In this document: piece by piece, positions 16,551 through 25,348 of the stretch
How positions within the stretch are numbered: the first letter of the stretch is position 1
How the letters are laid out: every line of letters starts with the position of its first letter
Assembly (NCBI GenBank): GCA_022841795.1
Contig: JALHQU010000023.1
Coordinates: 1-57,194, forward strand
DNA: 57,194 bases
DNA from: Fimbriiglobus sp.
GTDB taxonomy: Bacteria; Planctomycetota; Planctomycetia; Gemmatales; Gemmataceae
Direction of reading: 5' to 3'
Translations under genes and position numbers: made by a program
Notes under the pieces: generated by a model
Seen by the model: only the letters and a program-made list of their open reading frames with translations
Told to the model about the DNA's origin: nothing
Databases searched by the model: none

Positions 16551-18338
16551 TCACCACTTCGCCAGTGCCCCCTTGGCGGCGGTCAGCCACGCCTCGTCGT
16601 CGTTGTCGTCCAGCGCCGCGAAGTGGTTCTTCACCCGGCGGAAGGCCATCGCCAGGAACGCCCGCCCCGCCGCCGGGTCGGCGTAGGGGTCGGTCGCCGG
16701 CTTGCCGTTCCCGCTGCCCATCGAGTCCAGCCGGGACAGCACGCACGCCGCCGCGTACAAGTCCATGGCGATGTCCGCCAGCCGCTCGTGGACGAGCTGC
16801 GCCTGCACGAACACCGCCTCGTCCTTCAGCTTCAGGAACACGTGCGGCAGGGTGGTGCCGAACTGCTTCGTCAGCGCCGCCAGGGTGCGGGCGTACCCCT
16901 GTAGGTCCGCGCTCTGCACCGGCACGGTCGGGGTGGCGGCCAGCCACGGGGCGGCCAGCTTCGCCCCGGCGCCCAGCCCGCTGAAAATCTTGCCCAGGCT
17001 CCACCGCCCGCCGAGCAGGTCGTCCCGCAGGTTCTTCAGCTTCTCCCCCGGCGCCTTGCACCCGACCACGGCGACGAACGCCTTCAGCACGTCGTTCGCC
17101 CCCTCGCCGATGGTGTTGATGCGGGCGTCCCGCATCCAGCGTTCGATGGGCTGGTCGCTGAAGTACCCCTTCCCGCCCCAGATTTGCAGCGTGTCGTTCA
17201 CGATCGTCCACAGGTGCTCGGTGGCGAACACCTTCAGGATGGCCGTCTCCAGCATGTAGTCGTCCGCCCCGCGGTCGATGAACGCGGCGCACTGGGCGGT
17301 CATCGCTTCCATGGCGAACGTGTGGGCGGCGGCGAACCCGATCTTCTTCTGCACCAGTTGGAACTCGGCCAGCGTCTGCTGGAACTGCTTCCGCGTCTTG
17401 GCGTGCTCCACCATCGCCTTCACGCACACCTTGGCGTGCCCGGTGCAGGTGGCCCCGAACGTCACCCGGCCGAAGTTCAGCACCGTCAGCGCCGCCTGCA
17501 GCCCGCGGCCCATCTGCCCGAGCACGTTCTCCTTCGGCACCCGCACGTTGGTGAACCGCATCTTGCCGGTGGCCGTGCCGCGGATGCCGCACTTCTCGGC
17601 GCGGGCCTCCAGCACCTCGAACCCCGGCATGTCGGGGGTCACCAGGAACGCCGTCACTTTGGTACCGCCCTTGCCGTCGGGGGTGCGGGCCATCACCGTC
17701 AGCACGTCGGCGATGCCGCCGTTGGTGATGTAGTGCTTGACGCCGTTGATGAGGAACGCCGACCCGTCGTCGGTCGGGGTGGCGGTGGTCTGCACCCCGC
17801 CGGCGTCGGACCCGGCCTCCGGCTCGGTCAGGGCGAACGCGGCCAGCTTGGTGCCGTTGAGCAGCCCCGGCAGCCACCGCGCCTGCTGCTCCTTGGTGCC
17901 GAACAGGATGAGCGCCCGGCAGCCGATGCTGTGGTGGGCGTTCACGAACACGGCCGTGCTGGCGCAGTGCCCGCCCAGGATTTCCATCGTCCGCAGGTAC
18001 TGCTGCTGGTTGAACCCCATCCCGCCGTGCTCCTTCGGGATGGTCATGCCGAGCACGCCGAGGTCGCCGAGGCCGCGGACCACGTCGTCCGGGATGCGGG
18101 CCTCGCGGTCGATCTTCATGTGGTCGATCCGCTCGTCGGCGAACCGCTGCACCTTGGCCGACATGTCGTCCGCCGCCCGCTGCTCGTCCGCCGCCAGCCG
18201 CGGGTACGGGAACAGCACCTCGCCCTTGAACCGGCCGAAGAACAGGCTCTTGGCGAACCCGAGCTTGTCCAGCTCCGGGCCGAGCATCTCCTCCACCTGC
18301 TTCTTCTGCTCGTCGATCTGCTTCTGCGACAGTGCCAT
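16551..18338 (-). CDS. Acyl-CoA dehydrogenase, VLCAD/ACAD9-like
   Basis: A 595-residue flavoprotein, longer than the 380-residue short/medium-chain enzymes and matching the very-long-chain type with a C-terminal extension. Visible are the FAD/acyl signature [17 protein letters not shown] (about residues 168-184), [14 protein letters not shown], and the C-terminal [12 protein letters not shown] motif whose Glu is in the position of the VLCAD catalytic base. It should catalyse the first step of fatty-acid beta-oxidation, passing electrons to ETF. Start ATG 18338; no other beta-oxidation gene is adjacent. Confidence 0.93.
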   Translation of the reverse strand: MALSQKQIDEQKKQVEEMLGPELDKLGFAKSLFFGRFKGEVLFPYPRLAADEQRAADDMSAKVQRFADERIDHMKIDREARIPDDVVRGLGDLGVLGMTIPKEHGGMGFNQQQYLRTMEILGGHCASTAVFVNAHHSIGCRALILFGTKEQQARWLPGLLNGTKLAAFALTEPEAGSDAGGVQTTATPTDDGSAFLINGVKHYITNGGIADVLTVMARTPDGKGGTKVTAFLVTPDMPGFEVLEARAEKCGIRGTATGKMRFTNVRVPKENVLGQMGRGLQAALTVLNFGRVTFGATCTGHAKVCVKAMVEHAKTRKQFQQTLAEFQLVQKKIGFAAAHTFAMEAMTAQCAAFIDRGADDYMLETAILKVFATEHLWTIVNDTLQIWGGKGYFSDQPIERWMRDARINTIGEGANDVLKAFVAVVGCKAPGEKLKNLRDDLLGGRWSLGKIFSGLGAGAKLAAPWLAATPTVPVQSADLQGYARTLAALTKQFGTTLPHVFLKLKDEAVFVQAQLVHERLADIAMDLYAAACVLSRLDSMGSGNGKPATDPYADPAAGRAFLAMAFRRVKNHFAALDDNDDEAWLTAAKGALAKW

Positions 18339-18498
18339 GTCACGAACCCTCGGGTGGGCCGTCAGGGAGAGGACGGCGGGATACGGGTATTGTAAGCCGG
18401 ATCGACGGTCGGCCCGCCCGGTTCGATGGGGTTCCGGGGCGGCGGGTCACGTTCGTAACGACACCCGCGGTGCGCTGCACACAGGCCGTCGCGTCGGA

Positions 18499-18504
18499 TA
18501 CAAT
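18499..18504 (+). promoter_or_regulatory. Candidate -10 element (TACAAT)
   Basis: TACAAT 44 nt before the PEP-CTERM gene start, within the 210-bp divergent region shared with the acyl-CoA dehydrogenase. No good -35 seen. Confidence 0.4.
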
Positions 18505-18548
18505 GCCGACTCCCACCGTAAGATTTGACTCATCCGGATTGTCACCCC

Positions 18549-20546
18549 ATGTTCCGCACCCTGGCAACCATTCTGGCGATACTGCCGCTGACCGCCCCGC
18601 TCGCCGCCCAGACCGACTACACCTGGAGCCCGGCGGCCACCGGGGCCAACCCGTGGGACACCACCGCGACCGTGTGGAGTACCGACGGGGCGGGCGGGCC
18701 GTTCGACAAGGTGTTCGCCAACGGCGCCACGAACAACGCCGTCCTGACGCTCGCCAGCGGCACCGCCAACCTGACCGCCGGCACCGCGATCAACTTCGGG
18801 CAACTGCGAATCGGGTCGGACGGGTTCACCCTGACGAGCGGCACGGCGGCGAACAACTTCACCTTCAACCAGGGGTTCCGGACGGTCGGCGGCGCGCGAT
18901 CCCTGAACCTGACCGTTGGTGCCACCGCGACCTCGTCGTTCGTCGCCGGCGGAACCGGCGACACCACGGCCGGCAAGTTGACACTAACGGTCGGCGGGCT
19001 CAGTCAGTTCGGGCTTCGGATCAACTCCGGCACCGCGCTGGGCACGAACACCGACCTGATCGCGACGGGTACGACCGGCGGCTCCGGCGTCATCGGCACC
19101 CGGATTCTGCTCACGAACGACATCAGCGTTCATTCCGGGGTGACCCTGCACCTGCAGTCGAACAGTGCGGGGAACCTTCAGTCCACCCTGATGGGATCGG
19201 GCGGGACATCGATCTGGAACGGGGGGGTGAATCTGGTCGGCGACGGGACGGCCAACATCGACGCGGGGCCGTCGAACAACCTGGAGATCACCGGGAACGT
19301 GACCAGCACGGCCGCCGGGCAGATGCGGCTGTGGGGGACGGGGACGGGAACGATCTCGGGTCCGGTGGGCGGAGCCACTGGACTCACCAAGACGCAGGGC
19401 GGGGCCTGGCACCTCGAAAACCTGAACAGCAGCTACACCGGGGCCACGGCCGTTCAGGGCGGCACGCTGTTCGTGTACAAGCTGGCGAACGCCGGCGTGG
19501 GCAGTTCGCTCGGGGCCGCCACCGGGGCGAACGCCGCCATCCGCCTGGGCAACCCCGGCGGCAGCGACAACGCCACCCTCTCGTACAACTGGGCCAACGC
19601 GTCCAGCGGCACGAACCGGGCCATCGAACTGGTGGGAAGTGGTGGCACCAGCACGATCACCGCCAGCACCCTGAGCAACGTGTTCCTCACCCTGGACGGG
19701 GACATCACCTCGACGGGCGGCAGCAAAACGCTCACCCTGGCCGGCGGGAACTCCCTGTCGGGTGGGACGGTCAACGGCGTCATCAGCGGTTCCGGCGGCG
19801 CGGCGGTCAGCGTCTCCAAGACGGGGTCCAGCATCTGGACGCTCACCGGCAACAACACATACAGCGGCACCACCTCCGTCTCCGGGCGGCTGGTCATCAA
19901 CGGCAACCAGTCCGCGGCCACCGGGGCGGTCAGCGTCACCGGCTCCGGCGTACTCGGCGGCACCGGGACGGTCGGCGGGGCGACCACCGTGAGCGTCGGC
20001 GGGCTGATCCGCGGCGACATCGGCACCGGCGGCGGCACCCTGACCGTGGCGAACGCCGTGACCATCCAGGGCGGCGGGACGACGTTCGCTGGCGGGGGGA
20101 TCGCCGCCGCGGTCAGCGACACCGGGGTGAACTCGGCCACCGCCAGCCTTCTGAACCTGACCGGCGCCGGCGACCGGCTCACCTTCGCCCTCGGCTCGCT
20201 CCGGTTCCGCATCCGGCTGGAGCAGGGGGCCGTTCCGATCACCACCGACGGGTCCGAGTCGTACACCATCACCCTGGCCCGGGTGGCCGCGGCCGGGAAC
20301 ATCTGGATCGACGCGACGTCGCTCCCCGCCGACACCGTCATCCCGGCCAGCCAGTACGAGTTGTCCGCGACCGGCTTCGGCATCCAGTCCGGATCGGTGC
20401 TGAGGGTGGACAACACCGGCCGCAACCTGGTTCTCAACTTCACCCCCGTGCCGGAGCCGGCCACCGTCGGGCTGACCGCCGCCGGCGGCGGCCTCCTGCT
20501 CGCCGCCCTCCGACGCACCCGCCGCCGGCATACAATTCCCGGATGA
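18549..20546 (+). CDS. PEP-CTERM anchored beta-strand-repeat (PATR) protein
   Basis: A 665-residue exported protein. Signal peptide [21 protein letters not shown]; a long Gly/Thr/Ser-rich body with autotransporter-associated beta-strand repeats ([46 protein letters not shown]) predicted to form a parallel beta-helix; then the C-terminal sorting tail [15 protein letters not shown], a hydrophobic segment and RRTRRR. This tail directs processing by exosortase-type systems, so the protein is expected at the cell surface. ATG 18549 starts the signal peptide. Its TGA overlaps the ATG of folE (ATGA), an odd coupling of a surface protein with a folate enzyme. Confidence 0.9.
   Translation: MFRTLATILAILPLTAPLAAQTDYTWSPAATGANPWDTTATVWSTDGAGGPFDKVFANGATNNAVLTLASGTANLTAGTAINFGQLRIGSDGFTLTSGTAANNFTFNQGFRTVGGARSLNLTVGATATSSFVAGGTGDTTAGKLTLTVGGLSQFGLRINSGTALGTNTDLIATGTTGGSGVIGTRILLTNDISVHSGVTLHLQSNSAGNLQSTLMGSGGTSIWNGGVNLVGDGTANIDAGPSNNLEITGNVTSTAAGQMRLWGTGTGTISGPVGGATGLTKTQGGAWHLENLNSSYTGATAVQGGTLFVYKLANAGVGSSLGAATGANAAIRLGNPGGSDNATLSYNWANASSGTNRAIELVGSGGTSTITASTLSNVFLTLDGDITSTGGSKTLTLAGGNSLSGGTVNGVISGSGGAAVSVSKTGSSIWTLTGNNTYSGTTSVSGRLVINGNQSAATGAVSVTGSGVLGGTGTVGGATTVSVGGLIRGDIGTGGGTLTVANAVTIQGGGTTFAGGGIAAAVSDTGVNSATASLLNLTGAGDRLTFALGSLRFRIRLEQGAVPITTDGSESYTITLARVAAAGNIWIDATSLPADTVIPASQYELSATGFGIQSGSVLRVDNTGRNLVLNFTPVPEPATVGLTAAGGGLLLAALRRTRRRHTIPG
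20531..20536 (+). promoter_or_regulatory. Candidate -10 (TACAAT) giving a leaderless folE transcript
   Basis: TACAAT ends 6 nt before the folE ATG, so initiation at the usual distance would start at or next to the ATG. The same arrangement precedes the cysteine desulfurase gene (TACAATTCCGGC then ATGACC) and, as TACTAT, dnaA. Confidence 0.4.
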
Positions 20547-21208
20547 CCCCGAACCCCCCGAACGGCACGGCCGACGTGTTCGGCGCCATCGCCCGCGGGT
20601 ACGCCCCGTGCGGGTGGGACGACGACGCCCCGCACCCGGCCACCCCGGTGGACCTGCCGCGGATCGAGCGGGCGGTGCGGGAGATCCTGGCCGCCGTCGG
20701 CGAGGACCCGGACCGGGAGGGGCTGCTGGACACCCCGGCCCGCGTCGCCCGCATGTACGCCGAGGTGTTCGCCGGCCTGCACCTCGACCCGGCCGTCCAC
20801 TTGCAGAAGACGTTCACCCAGCAGCACGACGAGATGGTGCTGGTGAAGGACATCGAGTTCGCCTCGTGCTGCGAGCACCACCTGGTGCCGTTCCTGGGCA
20901 AGGCGCACATCGCCTACCTGCCGGCCGGCAAGGTGGTCGGGCTGAGCAAGCTGGCGCGGGTGGTGGACGGGGTGGCGAAGCGGCCGCAGGTGCAGGAGCG
21001 GATGACCGAGCACATCGCCGAACTGGTCATGCAGGAGCTACAACCGCGTGGGGTGGGGGTGATCCTGGAGGCGGCGCACATGTGCATGACGGTGCGGGGG
21101 GTGAAAAAGCCGGGCAGCACCACGGTGACGAGCGCCATGCGGGGGCTGTTCAAGACCAACCCGATGACCCGCGGCGAGCTGATGGCGCTGGTGTACGGCG
21201 GCAAATAG
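20543..21208 (+). CDS. folE: GTP cyclohydrolase I
   Basis: A 221-residue FolE that converts GTP to 7,8-dihydroneopterin triphosphate, the first step of folate (and queuosine) synthesis. Zinc ligands C110, H113 and C181 are present in [10 protein letters not shown] and HMCMTVRG; the family blocks [40 protein letters not shown] (quoted in part) and TTTSAMRG-like [10 protein letters not shown] are intact. The first 35 residues are an unusual Pro/Asp-rich extension. ATG 20543 overlaps the upstream stop by four bases and also has a TACAAT 6 nt upstream. Confidence 0.96.
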   Translation: MTPNPPNGTADVFGAIARGYAPCGWDDDAPHPATPVDLPRIERAVREILAAVGEDPDREGLLDTPARVARMYAEVFAGLHLDPAVHLQKTFTQQHDEMVLVKDIEFASCCEHHLVPFLGKAHIAYLPAGKVVGLSKLARVVDGVAKRPQVQERMTEHIAELVMQELQPRGVGVILEAAHMCMTVRGVKKPGSTTVTSAMRGLFKTNPMTRGELMALVYGGK

Positions 21209-21211
21209 ACG

Positions 21212-21325
21212 GGTCGAAAGTCATCAAGTCAAAAGTCGAAAGTCCGAGGCGATCAGCGGACCACACCGGGGCACTTCGCGTATCCTGTCTTCGACTTGAC
21301 GACCTTCGACTTGATGACCTTCGAC
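21212..21325. repeat. Imperfect AT-richer inverted repeat
   Basis: GTCGAAAGTCATCAAGTC near the left end pairs with CTTGATGACCTTCGAC at the right end, and GACTTGACGACCTTCGACTT repeats the unit. The composition (AAAGTC/GACTT tandem words) differs from the GC-rich surroundings. It bridges folE and the next gene and ends at that gene's TTG start. Confidence 0.5.
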
Positions 21326-21326
21326 C

Positions 21327-24320
21327 TTGATTCCACACACCCAGCTCCAGGACGACCTCCGCGGGGAGTTCCGCGGGCGGCTGCACGTCGACCCGCCCAC
21401 CCGCCACCTGTACGCCACCGACGCCAGCCCGTTCCACCTGCTTCCACTCGCCGTCGCCGTCCCCGCCGACGAGGACGACCTCCGCACGCTGGTGAAGTAC
21501 GCCCACGAACACGCCCTGCCGCTCGCCCCCCGCGGGGCCGGCACCGGGCTGAGCGGGGAGAGCCTGACCCCCGGCATCGTCCTCGACCTGAGCGTGAACT
21601 TCCGGCAGACGGCGATCGGCCCGGACACCGCCCGCGCCGGCTGCGGGGTGGTGCTGGCCGACCTGAACGCGGAGCTGGCGAAGGGCGGGCGGCGGTTCGC
21701 CCCGAACCCGCTGTCGGCGGCCACCTGCACCGTCGGCGGGATGGTCGGCACGAACGCCAGCGGGCCGAACGTGTTCGCCCACGGGTACACCCGCGGGCAC
21801 ACCCGCGGGCTGCGGGTGGTGTGGGACAACGGGGAGACGGCCACCCTCACGCCCACACGTCAGGCGAGCGGGGCGGACGACACCCCGCAGCTCCGTACCA
21901 TCGAAATCCGCTCGCAGGCCGCCGCCCTGCTGTCGGCCAACCGGGAGCTGATCGACCGCTGCCGGCCGGCCACCCCGTTCCACCGCGGCGGGTACCTGCT
22001 GCACGAGGCGCTCACCGCCACCGGCGGGCTGGATCTGGTGAACCTGCTGGTCGGCACCGAGGGCACGCTGGCGATCGTGACCGAGGTCACGCTCGGCACG
22101 ATCCCGCTGCCCGGCGGGGTGGCGGTGGCGGTGATCGGGTTCCAGTCGCTCACCGAGGCGCTGCGGGCCGGGCTGACGCTGCGGGCGGCCGGCGGGGTGG
22201 TGGCGTGCGACGTGTTCGACCAGCGGTTGCTGTCTGTAGCCGGGGTCTTCGACCCCGGACCGGCCTCACAGAGGCCGGCTACAGGTGTATCCGTCCCGGA
22301 CGGCGTGGCCGCGGCGCTGATCGCCGAGTTCGAGGCCGACTCGTCGGCCGACGCCCTCACCGCCTGCCGGACGGCGATCGAGCGGGTCCGGGCCGCGTTC
22401 GCCGCCGCCGCCCTGGTCGAACCGGCGAACACGTCTGACGAGGTGGACCGCGTGCAGCAGTTCCGCCGCCGGGTGACGACCGCCGCATACACCGCCATCG
22501 CGTCGGCCGCCACCCCGCTGTCACTCATCGAGGACACGGCCGTTCCGGGCGAGGAACTGCTGCGGTATGTGTCCGGGGTGAACGAGCTGTGCCGGCGGGC
22601 GGAGCTGCCGGCGGTGCTGCACGTCCACCCGCTGTCCGGGCAGGTGCAGGTGCGGCCGCTGGTGGACCGGCACCGGGAGCGGGACCGGGCGGCGCTGTGG
22701 CCGCTGGCGGATCAGGTGCACCAGCTGGCGGCAGCCGTCGGCGGGACGATCAGCACCCGGCACGGCACCGGCCTCACCCGCACCCCGTGGGTGGCGAAAC
22801 AGTACGGCGCACTCACCCCGCTGTTCGCCGACCTGAAGCGGGTGTTCGACCAGAAGGGGATCCTGAACCCCGGCAAGATCGTCGGCCCGGACCCGAGCCG
22901 CCCGGCGTGGCCGCTGTGGCAGCCGGCGGCGCGGGCCGCGGACGAGCCGGAGGAAAGGCGGCTGCCCCTGCTCATGCGGACCGAGGCCGAGCGGGAGGCG
23001 GCGGTCGAGCGGTGCGTCGGGTGCGGGGACTGCCGCGTCCGCACCCCGCCCACCCGCATGTGCCCGACGTTCCACGCCACCGGCCGGGAGGCGGCCACCC
23101 CGCGGGCGAAGGCGAACCTGCTCCGCCTGCTCACCGGGCCGGACCGGGAGGACGCGCTGACCGACGACGAGGCCAGAGCCATCGCCGACCTGTGTGTGAA
23201 CTGCAAGATGTGCCGCACCGAGTGCCCGGCTGGGGCGGACATCCCCACCCTGGCGGCGGAGGCGAAGGCGGCGCTGCACGCCGCCAACGGGCTGAACCGG
23301 GACGAGTGGGTGCTCGCCCGCCTGCCCACGTTCCTGCGGGTGGCCGGCATCTTCAGCCTCACCGCCAACCTGCTGCTCGGCACCCGGCCGACGCGGTGGG
23401 CGATCGAAAAGCTGTTCGGCGTGTCGCGGAAGCGGACGCTGCCGCGGGTGGCGGTGCGGTCGTTCCTGGCCCGCGCCCGGTGGGGCGGCCTGTCCGCCCG
23501 CGGACACGTCGTGCCGGCCGACACCCCGCCGTCGGCGGTGCGGGTGGCGTACTTCGCCGACACGTTCGCCAACCACGCCGACCCGAGCATTGGAGAGGCG
23601 ACGGTGGCGGTGCTGCGGCACCACGGCATGGAGGTGTACGTGCCGCCGCGGCAGAAAGCGAGCGGGGTGACGGCCCTCACCCAGGGGGACCTGGACGCCG
23701 CCCGCACCCTGGCCGCGCACAACGTCCGCGTGCTCGCCGACCTGATCCGCGACGGGTACGTCGTGATCTGTTCCGACCCGACCGCCGCCGTCACCCTCAC
23801 CCAGGACTACCCCCGCCTGCTGGACGAACCGGACGCCCGGCTGGTCGCCGCCCAGACGCAGGAGCTGACGGCGTTCCTGTGGGGGCTGTACGAGGCCGGC
23901 TGGCTCCGCACCGACTTCCCCCGCCCGCTGCCGACCGTCGTCGGGCACCACGTGCCGTGCCACGTGAAAGCGCTGCAAAAAGAGGTCGGCGAGCCGCCCG
24001 GCCCGAAGCTGCTGCGGCTCATCCCCGGCCTGGCGGTGACCACCATCGACAAGAGCTGTTCGGGCATGGCCGGCACCTACGGGCTGAAGGCGTCGGCCTA
24101 CGACGCCTCCCTCCGCGCCGGCCGGCCGATGCTGGACGAACTCGGCCGGCCGGAGATCCGGTACGGGTCCACCGAATGCGGGGCGTGCCGCATGCAGATG
24201 CAGGAGGGGGCGCGGAAGCGGACCCTGCACCCGGTACAATACCTCGCCCTGGCGTACGGGCTGTTGCCGTACATCGAGCGGCGGCTCGCCCGCCCGCTGG
24301 GCAAACTGGTGACGGATTGA
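21327..24320 (+). CDS. FAD-linked oxidoreductase with 4Fe-4S and cysteine-rich domains (GlcD/YdiJ type)
   Basis: A 997-residue fusion. Residues 30-500 are the FAD_binding_4 and FAD-oxidase C domains (PRGAGTGLSGESLTPG, VGGMVGTNASGPN, LVGTEGTLAIVTEVTLG). Two cluster motifs follow: CVGCGDCR...MCP near 562-580 and CVNCKMCRTECPAG near 622-635. The C-terminal third has CCG/DUF3390-like cysteine pairs (HVPCH, SCSGMAGTYG, CGACRMQM). This is the D-lactate or 2-hydroxyacid dehydrogenase architecture that feeds the quinone pool at the membrane. The start is TTG 21327, since MIPHTQLQDDLR begins the conserved part and no ATG is near. Residues 303-320 are encoded by a palindrome inserted in frame. Confidence 0.9.
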   Translation: MIPHTQLQDDLRGEFRGRLHVDPPTRHLYATDASPFHLLPLAVAVPADEDDLRTLVKYAHEHALPLAPRGAGTGLSGESLTPGIVLDLSVNFRQTAIGPDTARAGCGVVLADLNAELAKGGRRFAPNPLSAATCTVGGMVGTNASGPNVFAHGYTRGHTRGLRVVWDNGETATLTPTRQASGADDTPQLRTIEIRSQAAALLSANRELIDRCRPATPFHRGGYLLHEALTATGGLDLVNLLVGTEGTLAIVTEVTLGTIPLPGGVAVAVIGFQSLTEALRAGLTLRAAGGVVACDVFDQRLLSVAGVFDPGPASQRPATGVSVPDGVAAALIAEFEADSSADALTACRTAIERVRAAFAAAALVEPANTSDEVDRVQQFRRRVTTAAYTAIASAATPLSLIEDTAVPGEELLRYVSGVNELCRRAELPAVLHVHPLSGQVQVRPLVDRHRERDRAALWPLADQVHQLAAAVGGTISTRHGTGLTRTPWVAKQYGALTPLFADLKRVFDQKGILNPGKIVGPDPSRPAWPLWQPAARAADEPEERRLPLLMRTEAEREAAVERCVGCGDCRVRTPPTRMCPTFHATGREAATPRAKANLLRLLTGPDREDALTDDEARAIADLCVNCKMCRTECPAGADIPTLAAEAKAALHAANGLNRDEWVLARLPTFLRVAGIFSLTANLLLGTRPTRWAIEKLFGVSRKRTLPRVAVRSFLARARWGGLSARGHVVPADTPPSAVRVAYFADTFANHADPSIGEATVAVLRHHGMEVYVPPRQKASGVTALTQGDLDAARTLAAHNVRVLADLIRDGYVVICSDPTAAVTLTQDYPRLLDEPDARLVAAQTQELTAFLWGLYEAGWLRTDFPRPLPTVVGHHVPCHVKALQKEVGEPPGPKLLRLIPGLAVTTIDKSCSGMAGTYGLKASAYDASLRAGRPMLDELGRPEIRYGSTECGACRMQMQEGARKRTLHPVQYLALAYGLLPYIERRLARPLGKLVTD
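22234..22284. repeat. In-frame palindromic element inside the FAD/Fe-S gene
   Basis: Outer arms CTGTAGCCGG and CCGGCTACAG enclose two inner hairpins (GGGGTCTTCGACCCC and GGCCTCACAGAGGCC), a three-way-junction shape. Length is 51 nt, exactly 17 codons, so the frame is kept. Confidence 0.75.
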
Positions 24321-24329
24321 AGGCGTCTG

Positions 24330-24542
24330 AGGCCCGAAGGGCCGAACTCCCTCAGCCCAGGTCGGAGCGAGCCGTAGGCGAGCGCAGGCCTGGGAACGGA
24401 GATGAACCGGAGCAAGCCCCGAAGGGGCGGGCTATCGGAGGGCGCCCCTTCGGGGCTTGGTGGATGTGTGGACCGCGACCCAGGGCGACGTTCGCCTGCG
24501 GCTCACTTGCCCTGGGCTGAGGAAGTGCGGCCCTTCGGGCCT
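24330..24542. repeat. 213-bp multi-stem palindromic element (family G)
   Basis: Three nested arm pairs: outer AGGCCCGAAGGGCC with GGCCCTTCGGGCCT, continuing CTCAGCCCAGG with CCCTGGGCTGAGG; middle CGAGCCGTAGGCGAGCG with CGTTCGCCTGCGGCTCA (mismatched but pairing); inner AAGCCCCGAAGGGGC with GCCCCTTCGGGGCTT. It fills the gap between the oxidoreductase and moaD. No frame in it is a gene. Confidence 0.85.
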
Positions 24543-24595
24543 GAAAACCAGAGATTCCGGCCACCCGTGACGGGCGTACGGGTGCGGGGAAAATC

Positions 24596-24847
24596 GTGTC
24601 CAACACCTTCGTCGTTCACCTGTTCGCCGCGGTCGCCGAGCGGATGCGGGTGCGGGTGCTGGAACTCACCCTGCCGCCCGGGGCCACGGTAGCCGACGCG
24701 CGGGCCTGGTTCGCTCGCACCTCGCCCGACGTGATCGAGTTGATCGAACGGTCCGCGGTGGCGGTGAACCACGAGTACGCCGCCGACGACCGGGTGCTGA
24801 ACCCCGGCGACGAGCTGGCCGTCATCCCGCCCGTCAGCGGGGGGTGA
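24596..24847 (+). CDS. moaD: Molybdopterin synthase sulfur-carrier subunit
   Basis: An 83-residue ubiquitin-like protein ending in Gly-Gly, the terminus that is thiocarboxylated and donates sulfur to cyclic pyranopterin monophosphate. Typical features: HLFAAVAERM, LELTLPPGATVADARAWF, and the end DELAVIPPVSGG. Starts at GTG 24596. It acts with MoaE, whose gene follows after an 81-nt gap containing a hairpin. Confidence 0.93.
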   Translation: MSNTFVVHLFAAVAERMRVRVLELTLPPGATVADARAWFARTSPDVIELIERSAVAVNHEYAADDRVLNPGDELAVIPPVSGG

Positions 24848-24852
24848 GGAAT

Positions 24853-24911
24853 GTGAGCGGCCGGGTTTACCCCGGCCGTCTAGGTCGCCCGGGGAAACCC
24901 CGGCCGCTCAC
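24853..24911. repeat. Hairpin between moaD and moaE
   Basis: GTGAGCGGCCGGGTTTACCCCGG pairs imperfectly with the stretch ending CCCCGGCCGCTCAC at 24911. It lies within a likely operon and could stabilise or attenuate the transcript, as REP elements do. Confidence 0.65.
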
Positions 24912-24928
24912 CAAGATACTCAAACACC

Positions 24929-25348
24929 ATGTTCGCGCTCACCCACGACCCGATCGACCACCACGCGCTCACGGAATCCGTCCGCCGCGACGGGTGCGGG
25001 GCGGTGGTGCTGTTCCTAGGCACCGTCCGCGACCTGACCGGCGAGCAGGTGACGGTGTTCTTGGACTACGAGGCGTACCCGCCGATGGCGGAGAAGAAGT
25101 TGAGCGAGATCGAGGCCGAGGTCCGCCGCCGCTGGCCGGTCGGCGAGGTGGCGATGGTCCACCGGCTCGGGCGGCTGGAGGTCGGCGAGGTGAGCGTGGC
25201 GGTGGCCGTCAGCACCCCGCACCGGGCGGATGCGTTCGAGGCCTGCCGGTACGCCATCGACACGCTGAAGGAACTCGTCCCCATTTGGAAGAAAGAGAAC
25301 GCCCCGGACGGTTCGTCCTCCTGGATCGAAGGAGGCACGCCATCGTGA
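24929..25348 (+). CDS. moaE: Molybdopterin synthase catalytic subunit
   Basis: A 139-residue MoaE. The catalytic region is intact: TPHRADAFEACRYAID (residues 96-111) followed by K114 and the WKKE segment with K121/K122, which correspond to the conserved lysines that handle the MoaD thiocarboxylate. FLGTVRDLTGEQV and LDYEAYPPMAEKKL are also family blocks. It converts precursor Z to molybdopterin in the cytoplasm. Its TGA overlaps the GTG of moaA (GTGA), showing translational coupling. Confidence 0.95.
   Translation: MFALTHDPIDHHALTESVRRDGCGAVVLFLGTVRDLTGEQVTVFLDYEAYPPMAEKKLSEIEAEVRRRWPVGEVAMVHRLGRLEVGEVSVAVAVSTPHRADAFEACRYAIDTLKELVPIWKKENAPDGSSSWIEGGTPS

Noticed and set aside
18984-20531. A 515-aa minus-strand open frame
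   Set aside because: Antisense to the PEP-CTERM gene; Arg/Gly/Ala-rich with no domain or ribosome binding site.
24330-24595. Molybdenum-cofactor riboswitch
   Set aside because: Location is suggestive but the structure is a symmetric palindrome and the known conserved bases were not recognised.
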